Origin: Armatimonadetes bacterium DC
Lineage (GTDB): Bacteria > Armatimonadota > Fimbriimonadia > Fimbriimonadales > GBS-DC
Direction: 5' to 3'
Length of the DNA stretch: 64,000 bases
Assembly: GCA_001442985.1 (NCBI GenBank)
Contig: LDYB01000007.1
Span: 1-64,000 of the forward strand
Made by a program: the position numbers and the translations under genes. Under the pieces are notes generated by a model. It made no database searches. It saw only the letters and a program-made list of their open reading frames with translations, and was not told the DNA's origin. Positions 40,320-48,837 of the stretch are shown one piece after another (positions within the stretch are counted from its first letter, which is position 1; each line of letters begins with the position of its first letter).

Positions 40320-42613
40320 TCATCAGATGCGCGATACAACAGCAGGCGCAGTCCGTTCAGCACCACCAGCAGCGTGCTGCCCTCGTGTCCCACAACGCCA
40401 AACGGCAGGCGCAGCCCCGCTGTAAAGGTGGCAATCACCAGCGCCACAATCACGCCTGTGGCAAACACGATATTTTGCACCAGCACGCGCATGGCGTAGC
40501 GGCTCAGCCCGAAGGCGTAAGGCAGGTTCAGCAGGTCGTTCCCCACGAGCGCGACATCGGCGGTTTCCAGCGCGACATCGGTGCCCGCGCCCATCGCAAT
40601 ACCCACTTCCGCAGAGGCGAGCGCAGGCGCGTCGTTGACCCCATCGCCCACCATCGCCACGCGCCCGTACTCCTGCGTGAGCTGCTGGAGCACTTCCAGC
40701 TTCTCGTGGGGCAGCAGGTCGGCATACACCCTGTCGATGCCTACCTGCTTCGCGATTGCCTGCGCAATTGGCTCGGCGTCTCCGGTGAGCATCACAATCT
40801 GGCGGATGCCAAGCGCTTTGAGCTGGCGGATTGCCTGCTTCGCGTTCGGACGCAGGCGGTCCGCCGCGGCGACCACCGCCACCGCTTCACCGTTCACCCA
40901 GACCACCATCGCGGTCTTGCCTTGCTGGCGGAGGGCGTGAACGGTCTGGACTACCTGTTCGCTCAGCTCGCCTTCTTCAAACAGGCGCAGGTTGCCAATT
41001 TTCACGGCGACTCCCTGACGCTGGGCGATGACCCCTTTGCCCGGCACCGCCTGAAACGACTCTATGGGCTGGGGCTGGACACCGCGCTCGGTCGCTGCCT
41101 GCACCAGCGCCTGCGCCAGCGGATGCTCCGAAAGCGACTCCACATCGGCAATCACCTGCCACACCTCGCGCTCTGGCGTGTTGCCTATCAGCACGAGGTC
41201 GGTGAAACGCAGCTTGCCCTCCGTCAGCGTGCCCGTTTTGTCGATAGCGACTGCCCTAACGCTCGCGAGGCGTTCAATCGGTTCGCCGCCTTTGAAGAGG
41301 ATTCCGTGCCGTGCGCCGTTGGCAATTGCGCTGAGCAGGGTGGCAGGCGTGCTAATCACCAGCGCGCATGGCGAGGCGACCACCAGCAGGGTCATGGCGC
41401 GATAGAACGCCTCGCTCCACGCCCAGCCGAGCAGGGGCAAGCCGAGCGCCACCAGCGTCGCGCCGCCAATCACCACAAACGCATACCGCTGCTCAAACCG
41501 TTCCAGCCAGCGCTGGGTACGCGCCTTCTGCTCCTGCGCCTGCTCCACCAGACGCAAAATGCGATGGAGCAAGGTCTCCGTCGCCGGGTGGGTTACCTCA
41601 ATCTCCAGCGTGCCGGTGGTGTTAATCGTGCCCGCATAGACCGTCGCGCCTTCGGTTTTATGCACGGGGAGCGACTCGCCCGTGATGGGCGACTGATCCA
41701 CATGGGATTCACCCCGAAGCACTTTGCCGTCGACGGGGATGCGCTCGCCGGGGCGAATCAGCACGCGGTCGCCCACCTGAAGTGCCTCTACGGGCACGGT
41801 TTCCGTGCCCTCTGAGGTGAGGCGCGTGGCGGTTTCGGGCTGGAGCGCCATCAGGGCGCGGACTGCCTTGCGGCTGCGTGCCAGCGCGTAGCTCTGAAGC
41901 GTGTTGGAGAGCGAGAACAGGAACAGCAAAGTGGCGCCTTCGGGCGCTTCGCCCACAATCGCCGCGCCAATCGCTGCCAGCACCATCAGCAGGTTCACAT
42001 CCACCTGACGCTGGCGCAGGGTGTTAATCCCGTCCAGCACGCCGAAGTAGCCCCCGCTGAGATATGCCAGCGCATACGCCGCCATCGCCAGCTGGCTCCA
42101 GCCCTGCCAGTTCGCCAGAGCGCCCAGCAGAATCATCGCCAGGTTGATAGCGGTCAGCACGGGTTCCCAGAAGGGGCGGCTTTTCCAGCGTGGGGCGGGC
42201 TGTTCCAGCACTCGCACGCGACGCAGGAGGGTCTGCGTCGTGCCGATGGGTGGCTCCACCTGCTCGACGGTCAGCACCTGCCCGTCAAACGAGGCACGGT
42301 AGAGCGTGCCGTTCACGCGCCACTGCTTGCCGTGCTGGGCGACGCTGGGACATGCTTCGCAGATGCCTTTTACAGGGTCGCGCAGGGCACAGGTGGGGAT
42401 ACGGGCGCCCAGCTCGCGAAGCACAGGCTCACTGAGTTGCGCTGCCTGCTCCGCGCTTAGCAGGGCAGGGTCATATTCCACTTCCACAAGGTCGTTGCGA
42501 TAGTCGTATCGCAGGCGGCGCAGCCCGCCCTGCTGGAGCAGACTCTTCGCCATCTCATCTGAACATGAGTTCGCTTCAGCACGACGCTTCCGAATCGTGG
42601 CAATCCATCTCAT
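40316..42613 (-). CDS. P1B-4-type metal-transporting ATPase
   Basis: 765 residues from ATG 42613, which has AGGAGG at 8-nt spacing. An N-terminal degenerate HMA-like domain has CSDEM in place of CxxC. Then come the membrane domain, actuator TGES, the transmembrane metal motif SPC (VASPCALVIS), the phosphorylation site DKTGTLTEG, and GDGVNDAPALASAEVG. SPC instead of CPC places it in P1B-4, whose members export Co2+ or Fe2+. The operon begins with a PerR-like regulator, which fits Fe2+ efflux as for B. subtilis PfeT. Its start overlaps the CcrM-like gene by 4 nt. Confidence 0.88.
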   Translation of the reverse strand: MRWIATIRKRRAEANSCSDEMAKSLLQQGGLRRLRYDYRNDLVEVEYDPALLSAEQAAQLSEPVLRELGARIPTCALRDPVKGICEACPSVAQHGKQWRVNGTLYRASFDGQVLTVEQVEPPIGTTQTLLRRVRVLEQPAPRWKSRPFWEPVLTAINLAMILLGALANWQGWSQLAMAAYALAYLSGGYFGVLDGINTLRQRQVDVNLLMVLAAIGAAIVGEAPEGATLLFLFSLSNTLQSYALARSRKAVRALMALQPETATRLTSEGTETVPVEALQVGDRVLIRPGERIPVDGKVLRGESHVDQSPITGESLPVHKTEGATVYAGTINTTGTLEIEVTHPATETLLHRILRLVEQAQEQKARTQRWLERFEQRYAFVVIGGATLVALGLPLLGWAWSEAFYRAMTLLVVASPCALVISTPATLLSAIANGARHGILFKGGEPIERLASVRAVAIDKTGTLTEGKLRFTDLVLIGNTPEREVWQVIADVESLSEHPLAQALVQAATERGVQPQPIESFQAVPGKGVIAQRQGVAVKIGNLRLFEEGELSEQVVQTVHALRQQGKTAMVVWVNGEAVAVVAAADRLRPNAKQAIRQLKALGIRQIVMLTGDAEPIAQAIAKQVGIDRVYADLLPHEKLEVLQQLTQEYGRVAMVGDGVNDAPALASAEVGIAMGAGTDVALETADVALVGNDLLNLPYAFGLSRYAMRVLVQNIVFATGVIVALVIATFTAGLRLPFGVVGHEGSTLLVVLNGLRLLLYRASDD

Positions 42614-43752
42614 CGGGTCGCCTCCTGCTGGGATAGCCCGTAAGCATTCCCTTCCGCGCTTTGAGGAAGCATTTCTGCCGCGGCGAAGTGCGCCTGACGG
42701 TATGCCTCCCGAACCGCGTCCAGCGGTGTCCACTCTCCCTCGCGCAAAACATGCCAGAACTTCCAGCCGTTCACCCCTGGCTTGCCCATCAGATACGACC
42801 CCACGCGGTGAATGGAACCCACCACGCCGTTTGCCTGCACCATGCCCGTCGCCAGCACGGTGGCGGTGAAGCGCCCATCGTGCGAACGGAGGGTTTCTCC
42901 TGGCTGAAGATAGCCCTGTTCCACCAGCACGCCGAACGGCACGCGCGGCGGCTTTTGCTCCACCGAATAGTCAATCAGCTCTTGCGGAACAGGGTGGGTG
43001 CGCTCCAGTCGCTGAATCGCCAGCTGGCAGTAGGTGGGGTCCTGCTCGATGCCGATATAATGGCGGCGCAGGCGTTTGGCAACCACAGCCGTCGTGCCCG
43101 TACCCAGAAACGGGTCTAACACCACATCTCCCGGCTGGCTGGAGAGGGTGATAATCCGATAGAGCAGCGCCTCTGGCTTCTGGGTGGGGTGTGCCTTTTT
43201 GCCGTCAATTTTCACGCGCTCGCGCCCGGTGCAGAGCGGGAGGTGCCACTCCGCGCGGAGCTGGCGGTCGTCATTCAGGGCGCGCGCGGTTTTGTAGTGG
43301 AACTGATAGCGGGCGCCTTTATGCTTCACCGCCCAGATGAGAATCTCATGCGAGTGGGTCAGGCGCCTGCCCCGAAAATTTGGCATCGGGTTCGCTTTGA
43401 CCCATATCACGGAGTTGAGAATCCAGAACCCCAAATCCTGCATCAGTTTGCCAATCCGAAAAATGTTGTGATAGCTGCCAATCACCCAGAGGGCGCCGTC
43501 GTCTTTCAGCACGCGCCGACAGCCCTCCAGCCAGCGCAGGCAAAACGAGTCGTACTCCTCAAAGCTGGAGAACTGATCCCAGGCTTCGTCCACCGCGTCC
43601 ACTTTGGTGAGGTTCGGACGCCACAGCTCTTCCTGCAATTGCAGAAAGTAGGGTGGGTCGGCGAAGATGAGGTCTACCGACTGTTCAGGGAGCTGGGGCA
43701 AAATTTCGGTGCAGTCGCCCTGTATGACGGTATCGAGCCAGGGATGTTGCAT
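42610..43752 (-). CDS. ccrM: CcrM-like adenine-specific DNA methyltransferase (GANTC type)
   Basis: 380 residues. This is a beta-class enzyme with DLIFADPPYFLQL (motif IV), ALWVIGSYHNIFRIG, NPMPNFRGRRLTHSHE, KAHPTQKPEALLYR and DPFLGTGTTAVVAKRL (motif I). The C-terminal extension (about 275-370: VPFGVLVEQGYLQPGETL, GSIHRVGSYLMG, GWKFWHV) matches the RAMA-like DNA-recognition tail of CcrM. M.HinfI and CcrM of this family methylate GANTC. It sits between the PerR-like gene and the metal ATPase with no restriction enzyme nearby, so it is probably a solitary regulatory methylase. Confidence 0.88.
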   Translation of the reverse strand: MQHPWLDTVIQGDCTEILPQLPEQSVDLIFADPPYFLQLQEELWRPNLTKVDAVDEAWDQFSSFEEYDSFCLRWLEGCRRVLKDDGALWVIGSYHNIFRIGKLMQDLGFWILNSVIWVKANPMPNFRGRRLTHSHEILIWAVKHKGARYQFHYKTARALNDDRQLRAEWHLPLCTGRERVKIDGKKAHPTQKPEALLYRIITLSSQPGDVVLDPFLGTGTTAVVAKRLRRHYIGIEQDPTYCQLAIQRLERTHPVPQELIDYSVEQKPPRVPFGVLVEQGYLQPGETLRSHDGRFTATVLATGMVQANGVVGSIHRVGSYLMGKPGVNGWKFWHVLREGEWTPLDAVREAYRQAHFAAAEMLPQSAEGNAYGLSQQEATR

Positions 43753-43770
43753 GTCGTTGCCTCCGCCCGT

Positions 43771-44211
43771 CTATTTTACCTCTGTGCCGTTGGTGTGTCC
43801 GTTTTTACAGCGGGGGCATAGCCCATAGTAGACGATACGGGCGCCCTGAATTTCGTAGCCCGAGCGTTCCGCGACGGCACGCTCCACCCGCTCGATGAGT
43901 TCCTCGTCGAAGTCCACCACCTGGTGGCACCGCACGCACACGAGGTTGATGTGGGGTTGCAGGTCTGCCTCATAGTGTTCCATGCCGTCGCCTGCGTCGC
44001 CCAGTGTATGCACCAGCCCCAGCTGCTTCAGCACATTCAGCGTTTTGTAGACGGTGGCGAGGCTCAATGTGGGGAACTGGGGCAGGAGCGCGTGATAAAT
44101 CATCATTGCCGTCGGGTGGTCTTTGCTCTCGGCGAGTGTTTTGCAGATCGCCACCCGTTGTGGCGTGATGCGCAATCCGGCTCGCTTCAGCCCTTCTATC
44201 AGATGGTTCAT
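43771..44211 (-). CDS. Fur-family regulator, PerR-like
   Basis: 146 residues. A winged-helix N-terminal domain (RITPQRVAICKTLAESKDHPTAMMIYHAL; LATVYKTLNVLKQLGL) is followed by metal-binding residues (EHYEAD, PHINLVC) and two CxxC zinc pairs (CVRC and CPRC). HPTA and the D-x-H pattern are closer to PerR than to ferric Fur, so peroxide or Fe/Mn sensing is likely. It is the first gene of the operon with the CcrM-like enzyme and the P1B-4 ATPase. A Fur/PerR-like dyad overlaps its own -10. Confidence 0.88.
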   Translation of the reverse strand: MNHLIEGLKRAGLRITPQRVAICKTLAESKDHPTAMMIYHALLPQFPTLSLATVYKTLNVLKQLGLVHTLGDAGDGMEHYEADLQPHINLVCVRCHQVVDFDEELIERVERAVAERSGYEIQGARIVYYGLCPRCKNGHTNGTEVK

Positions 44212-44243
44212 CGCCGTCCTCCCTGTGGAGAGTGATTTTCTGA

Positions 44244-44258
44244 TGAGAATTATACTCC
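44244..44258 (-). promoter_or_regulatory. Putative Fur/PerR box overlapping the -10 of the regulator operon
   Basis: A 7-1-7 dyad (TGAGAAT T ATACTCC) has an inner GAGAATTATACTC core that pairs at five of six positions. TATAAT of the minus-strand promoter (44249-44254) lies inside it. This is the expected place for autorepression by the PerR-like protein 33 nt downstream. It matches 10 of 14 positions of the general Fur 7-1-7 consensus. Confidence 0.45.
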
Positions 44259-44354
44259 ATAAGAGGGCATGATGTCAAGGGGGTGGGAGATGTTCAGACA
44301 GCCTGGCTTCTCCAATCCCTGCATTTTTACCAGTTTTCTCCCCGATTGTCCAGT

Positions 44355-44370
44355 TTGGCACGCAATTTGA
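44355..44370 (+). promoter_or_regulatory. Possible sigma-54 -24/-12 element upstream of the protease
   Basis: TTGGCACG, 4 nt, then TTGA resembles the YTGGCACGrN4TTGC consensus with one mismatch in the -12 box. It lies about 27 nt upstream of ATG 44398. No sigma-54 gene or activator is in the window, so this may be chance. Confidence 0.25.
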
Positions 44371-44397
44371 GTCTTTAAGGCGACGGAGGTATGGAGC

Positions 44398-45195
44398 ATG
44401 TGGAACCGAGCGAACTTCTGGCGAGGTGTAAGCCTCCTGGTGGTTGCAAGTGTGATTCATGGTGCGGCATGGAGTATCGTCCGACGACATGATGTCCCTG
44501 ACAGTCAATATCAGCTGCTTGGAGCCTCGGCTCTCGCCGCTACGGTAGGGCGAGTTATTGGCTCAAACGCGTCGGGTTCAGGAACTGTGATTGCAAACGG
44601 CAGGTGGGTACTCACCGCGGCGCATGTGGTCTATAACAATCCCAATCTCGTGTTCCAGCTGGGCGCCAGCACCTACACTGTGCAAAATGTGTATATCCAC
44701 CCCAACTACAACCCGAGCGACTTGATGTACGGAGGCGATATCGCTCTGCTGGAACTGTCGGCTCCGGTGGTCGGGGTAACCCCTGCCCTTATTAACACCA
44801 GCTTCAGCCCGATCGGGCTGAACAGTATTTCCGTTGGCTACGGTGCTACAGGTACTGGGCTAACAGGATACACAACTTACGATGGTCGGCGTCGTGGGAT
44901 GACGAATGTTGTGGACGCCTATCTGAGCTCATACAACAACTCCACCGAGTGGATTCTGAGCGACTTTGACCATCCAACAGACTCTACCTACAGCACGATG
45001 GGTAGCAGCATGGCGACGCCCTTTGAGGGTCTGGTGGCACCAGGGGACAGCGGTGGTCCTGTGTTCATTCAGGTTGGGACAAACCGCTACATTGCCGGGG
45101 TTCATTCATTTATTGCTGCGCCACTCGACTATTACCCGAATGCGAGCTACGGTGACATTCAGGCTTCCACGAATGTCGCCCTGTATGCAGGCTGA
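44398..45195 (+). CDS. Secreted trypsin-like serine protease
   Basis: 265 residues. ATG 44398 is preceded by GGAGG at 8 nt. A signal peptide (NFWRGVSLLVVASVIHGAAW) is followed by an S1 catalytic domain with the triad His in WVLTAAHVV, Asp in YGGDIALLEL and Ser in APGDSGGPVF. All three catalytic residues are present. The reading frame ends at TGA 45193-45195, but the same frame continues open for 31 codons encoding a perfect PEP-CTERM anchor (separate entry). The gene product as annotated is therefore released, not anchored, unless the stop is read through. Confidence 0.88.
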   Translation: MWNRANFWRGVSLLVVASVIHGAAWSIVRRHDVPDSQYQLLGASALAATVGRVIGSNASGSGTVIANGRWVLTAAHVVYNNPNLVFQLGASTYTVQNVYIHPNYNPSDLMYGGDIALLELSAPVVGVTPALINTSFSPIGLNSISVGYGATGTGLTGYTTYDGRRRGMTNVVDAYLSSYNNSTEWILSDFDHPTDSTYSTMGSSMATPFEGLVAPGDSGGPVFIQVGTNRYIAGVHSFIAAPLDYYPNASYGDIQASTNVALYAG

Positions 45196-45288
45196 ATTGA
45201 GGCGACCGTTCCGGAGCCGGCGTCGTTGCTGGTGCTGGCGACGGGCGTCGTCGGTCTGCTCGCGCGTCGGCGCATGCGCCAGTCGTAA
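45196..45288 (+). other. In-frame PEP-CTERM anchoring tail behind a UGA stop
   Basis: Directly after the protease TGA the same frame reads IEAT, then VPEPASLLVLATGVVGLLA, then RRRMRQS and TAA at 45286-45288. This has all three parts of a PEP-CTERM signal: VPEPAS, a hydrophobic helix and a basic cluster. A single-base change (for example TGG to TGA) would explain the interruption. Confidence 0.8.
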
Positions 45289-45311
45289 GCCCTCACACTC
45301 CACGAGTAGCG

Positions 45312-45352
45312 CGGGTTGCGGGGGTGCGTCCCCTGCAACCCGATTTTGATTT
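45312..45352 (+). terminator. Intrinsic terminator after the protease
   Basis: A long GC-rich stem (CGGGTTGC GGGG paired with CCCC T GCAACCCG, 45312-45342) is followed by ATTTTGATTT. It lies beyond the PEP-CTERM tail rather than directly after the premature stop, as expected if the tail belonged to the original gene. Confidence 0.75.
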
Positions 45353-45358
45353 AAGGGG

Positions 45359-45364
45359 TATACT
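45359..45364 (+). promoter_or_regulatory. -10 element TATACT of a near-leaderless promoter
   Basis: GGGGTATACT ends 9 nt before ATG 45374 of the GT39 gene, immediately after the protease terminator. Confidence 0.55.
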
Positions 45365-45373
45365 CCCTGCCCG

Positions 45374-47068
45374 ATGGGCAAGGCGTCGGCAAAAGCATCT
45401 TCACCGAAGCGCCCCATGGGCGCGTGGGCAGGGGCAATTGCGCTCTTTGTGCTGGCGTTCGCAATCCGCTATGTGGGCATCTCGTGGAGCCTGCCCAACG
45501 AAACCCACTACTACAGCTATCACCCCGACGAGTGGCTGGTGCTGTTAGCCAGCTACTTCGTGATGAACCCCTACGCGGGCGACTGGCTGCCGGGGTTTTA
45601 CAACTACGGCACGCTCCCGATGACGCTGTGGAGCGCGTGGCTGCACTGGCTCAGTGCGTTTGGCGTGATTACACCGCTTCCCGAAAACCCCACGCCTTTA
45701 CAGCTGGCACAGTTGCGAGCCGATTTGCTTCTCTGGGCGCGCGTGTTAACGGCTTTGCTTGGCGCGGGCACGGCGGTTGTGGTGGCGCGCACGCTGGCGC
45801 TGGTCGCAGGCGAGCGGGCAGGGCTGTTCGCCGGGCTGGCGCTGGCGCTCGCGCCTGCCTTTGTGGTGCATAGCCGCTTCCAGACGGTGGATGTGCCCAC
45901 CACTTTTTTTGTGGCACTGACCTTTTATCAGTCGGTCGCGCTCTGGAACGCCCCGAATCGCTGGCGTACCCTGCTATGGGGCGCGTTCTGGGCAGGATGC
46001 GCCGCGGGGAGCAAGTATAACGCGGGGCTGGCGATTCTCGCGCTCTGGGTGAGCTGGGGGCTGCTCACACGGCGCGATGCGGGGGGCTGGTATGGGATGC
46101 TCGGCGGGATTCTTGCCAGCGCGGGCGTGGCGCTACTGACTTTCTTGCTGGCGTGCCCGGGCAGCTGGGCAGACAGTGAGAAGTTCTGGCGCGATTTCCG
46201 CTACGAAGTGCGCCATGTGAAGCAGGGACACGGCGAGATTTTCACCGACACAGGGCTGGGCTGGGTGTATCACCTGTATCCGAACCTGACGACTGGATTC
46301 ACGCTGACAGGGTTGGTGCTGGGGCTGATGGGCTGGTTCTGGGCGGGGCGTCGGGAGCGGGCGCTGTGGGGAATCGCGCTGGCATCGCTGGCGTACTATC
46401 TGCTGATTGGAAGCGCGGAAGTGCGCTTTATGCGCTATACCTTTCCGTTGTTCCCCACGCTGGCAATCGGGCTGGGGTTATGGGTGAGCGAAGCGGCAGG
46501 CAAACTCCAGCGGGCAGGGCGGTGGCTTATTCCGGTCGTGCTGATGGTGCAGGCGGTTTACACGACGGATTACACGCTCTGCATGGTTCGCCCCGACGCG
46601 CGCGATCAGGCGGTGGAGTGGATTCGCGAAAATATTTCGGAACGCTCCGTGATAGCGTTTCCCACCGTGCCGTGGTTTTACACGCCGCCCCTGTTTCCCG
46701 AAACGGGGGAGCTGTTCTGGGAGGAGCGCCTGAAGGCGATGCAGGCTTTTGAGGGACGCTACCGGCTTGTGTCGCTCGCGCCGCCCGAGTGGAGCGCAGA
46801 AAACCTGCGCCTGCATCAGCCCGATTATGTTCTCATCAGCGAGTTTGAGGCACGGGATGTGGCGCGTATCGGGCGCCCCGACTATCGCGCCTTCATGCAG
46901 GCGTTGCAGCAAGACTATGTGCTGCTGGAGACCTTCTCCAACGGTCCCGCTCTGGTGGGCAACCGAAACAGCCTGCCCCATGATATGCTTTACATCTGCC
47001 CCGAAGTGATGCTCTGGGGCAGGAAAACAGTGGTGGAAGACGAACTGAACACAGGAGGTGCGCCATGA
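45374..47068 (+). CDS. GT39/ArnT-like polytopic glycosyltransferase
   Basis: 564 residues. About 11 membrane helices follow a first periplasmic loop with the acidic motif YSYHPDEW, the catalytic region of PMT/ArnT-like transferases, and a C-terminal soluble domain. Such enzymes move a sugar from a polyprenyl-phosphate donor to lipid or protein outside the membrane. Acceptor and sugar are unknown. It is coupled by a 4-nt overlap to an acyl-CoA synthetase gene, and a GT4 gene converges just beyond, suggesting envelope glycolipid synthesis. Confidence 0.8.
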   Translation: MGKASAKASSPKRPMGAWAGAIALFVLAFAIRYVGISWSLPNETHYYSYHPDEWLVLLASYFVMNPYAGDWLPGFYNYGTLPMTLWSAWLHWLSAFGVITPLPENPTPLQLAQLRADLLLWARVLTALLGAGTAVVVARTLALVAGERAGLFAGLALALAPAFVVHSRFQTVDVPTTFFVALTFYQSVALWNAPNRWRTLLWGAFWAGCAAGSKYNAGLAILALWVSWGLLTRRDAGGWYGMLGGILASAGVALLTFLLACPGSWADSEKFWRDFRYEVRHVKQGHGEIFTDTGLGWVYHLYPNLTTGFTLTGLVLGLMGWFWAGRRERALWGIALASLAYYLLIGSAEVRFMRYTFPLFPTLAIGLGLWVSEAAGKLQRAGRWLIPVVLMVQAVYTTDYTLCMVRPDARDQAVEWIRENISERSVIAFPTVPWFYTPPLFPETGELFWEERLKAMQAFEGRYRLVSLAPPEWSAENLRLHQPDYVLISEFEARDVARIGRPDYRAFMQALQQDYVLLETFSNGPALVGNRNSLPHDMLYICPEVMLWGRKTVVEDELNTGGAP

Positions 47069-48837
47069 TTGTAGATACCCTTTCGAAGGCGTTTCTGCGG
47101 AGCGTGGGGGAGAACGGTGACAAACCCGCTCTGCTGGTGAAGCGCGAGAAGCAGTTCCGCCCGATTACCTATCACGAACTGGGGCGGCGCGTCTATCAGT
47201 TCGCCCGGGGGCTACACGCGCTGGGTGTGGCGCCGGGCGACCGTGTGGCGATTCTTTCCGAAAACTGCCCCGAATGGGCGATTACCGACTGGGCGAACCT
47301 CTGCCTGGGCGCCATCACCGTGCCGATTTACCCGACGCTGACCCCCGCGCAGGTGCGGGAGATTCTTGTGGACTCAGAGCCGAAGGTGCTGGTGGTGAGC
47401 GATAAACGCCAGCTCAAGAAGGCGCAGGATGCCCTCAAAGACACCAAACTGCAGATAGTCCTGATTGGCATGCAACCGGATGAGCAGGGCGAGGCGCTCC
47501 CGTTTGAGCAGGTTATGAACATGCCGGGCGAGCTGAGTGAGGAAGGCTTCCGCAAGATGGCGCTCCGTGTGCAGCCCGACGACCTCGCCACGCTGATTTA
47601 CACCTCCGGCACTACTGGTGAACCTAAAGGCGCGATGCTCACCCATGCCAACTTCATCTCTAACATTCAGGCATGCCTGGAAGTGCTGGAGATCCAGAAA
47701 AGCGACCTGTTTCTGTCGTTTCTGCCGCTGAGCCATGTGTTCGAGCGGATGGCGGGACACTTCCTGCCGATTTATGCGGGCTTGACAATTGCCTATGCCG
47801 AGAGCCTGTTCACCCTCGCGGCAGATATGGTGGAAGTTAAGCCGACCGTGATGCTGGGCGTGCCCCGCTTTTACACTTCGGTGCAGGATCGGATTCTCGC
47901 CTCGATTCGGGAGCAGACGCCGCTGAAGCAGAAACTGTTTTACAAGGCGCTGGAGGTGGGCAAAATCTATTCCCGCTGCTGGCGCGAGGGGCGTCCGTGC
48001 CCGCTGGGCGCTCGGCTGATGCATTCCGTGCTGGATCAGCTGGTGGGCGCGAAGATTCGCGAGCGTGTGGGCGGGCGGCTGCGCTTCTTCGTGTCGGGAG
48101 GCGCCGCGCTGCCCAAGGAGACCGCCGAATTCTTCCACGCCTTCGGCATCCTGATTCTGGAGGGCTATGGACTGACCGAGACCAGCCCTGTGCTGACCGT
48201 GAACCCTCTGCATGCGCCCCGGTTCGGCAGCGTGGGGAAACCCATCCCGGGCGTGGAAATCAAGATTGCAGAAGACGGCGAGATACTGGCGCGTGGTCCC
48301 AACATTATGAAGGGCTACTGGCATAAGCCTGAAGCCACGCGCGAGGCGATTGACCCCGACGGCTGGTTCCACACAGGCGATATTGGGTATATGGACGAAC
48401 ACGGCTACCTCTACATCACCGACCGCAAGAAAGACATTATCGTGCTGGCGAACGGCAAGAATGTCGCGCCTCAGAAACTGGAGAATCTGCTTCGTAACAG
48501 CCCGTTTATTCAAGAAGCGGTGGTGTTCGGCGACAAGATGAGCGCGCCCGTCGCCCTGATTATCCCCGATATGGAGATGCTTAAACAGTTCGCCCAGCAG
48601 CACGAGCTGGACGCTTCCGACATCCCCAGCCTGCTGGAGCATGAACTGGTGCAAAAACGCTTCCGTCAGGAAATAGAGCAGGTGAACCGCGAGCTGGCGG
48701 ACTACGAGCGCATCAAGGGCTTCCGCCTGATCGCCACGCAGTTCACCATCGGCGACGAATTAACCCCGACGCTTAAAGTTAAGCGTCGGGTGGTGGCGCA
48801 AAAATACGCCCATCTGATAGCCGAGATGGCGCGTTAG
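47065..48837 (+). CDS. fadD: Long-chain acyl-CoA synthetase
   Basis: 590 residues. The AMP-binding P-loop is LIYTSGTTGEPKGAMLTH. Also visible are LSFLPLSHVFERM, FVSGGAALPKETAEFFHAFG, EGYGLTETSP, GWFHTGDIGYMDEHGYLYITDRKKD and the C-terminal lysine region NGKNVAPQKLE. It activates fatty acids to acyl-CoA through an acyl-adenylate. It closely resembles the long-chain FACS group. ATG 47065 overlaps the GT39 stop and follows AGGAGG. Confidence 0.93.
   Translation: MIVDTLSKAFLRSVGENGDKPALLVKREKQFRPITYHELGRRVYQFARGLHALGVAPGDRVAILSENCPEWAITDWANLCLGAITVPIYPTLTPAQVREILVDSEPKVLVVSDKRQLKKAQDALKDTKLQIVLIGMQPDEQGEALPFEQVMNMPGELSEEGFRKMALRVQPDDLATLIYTSGTTGEPKGAMLTHANFISNIQACLEVLEIQKSDLFLSFLPLSHVFERMAGHFLPIYAGLTIAYAESLFTLAADMVEVKPTVMLGVPRFYTSVQDRILASIREQTPLKQKLFYKALEVGKIYSRCWREGRPCPLGARLMHSVLDQLVGAKIRERVGGRLRFFVSGGAALPKETAEFFHAFGILILEGYGLTETSPVLTVNPLHAPRFGSVGKPIPGVEIKIAEDGEILARGPNIMKGYWHKPEATREAIDPDGWFHTGDIGYMDEHGYLYITDRKKDIIVLANGKNVAPQKLENLLRNSPFIQEAVVFGDKMSAPVALIIPDMEMLKQFAQQHELDASDIPSLLEHELVQKRFRQEIEQVNRELADYERIKGFRLIATQFTIGDELTPTLKVKRRVVAQKYAHLIAEMAR

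Noticed and set aside
40310-41815. 501-codon plus-strand open frame
   Set aside because: Antisense shadow of the P1B-4 ATPase gene.
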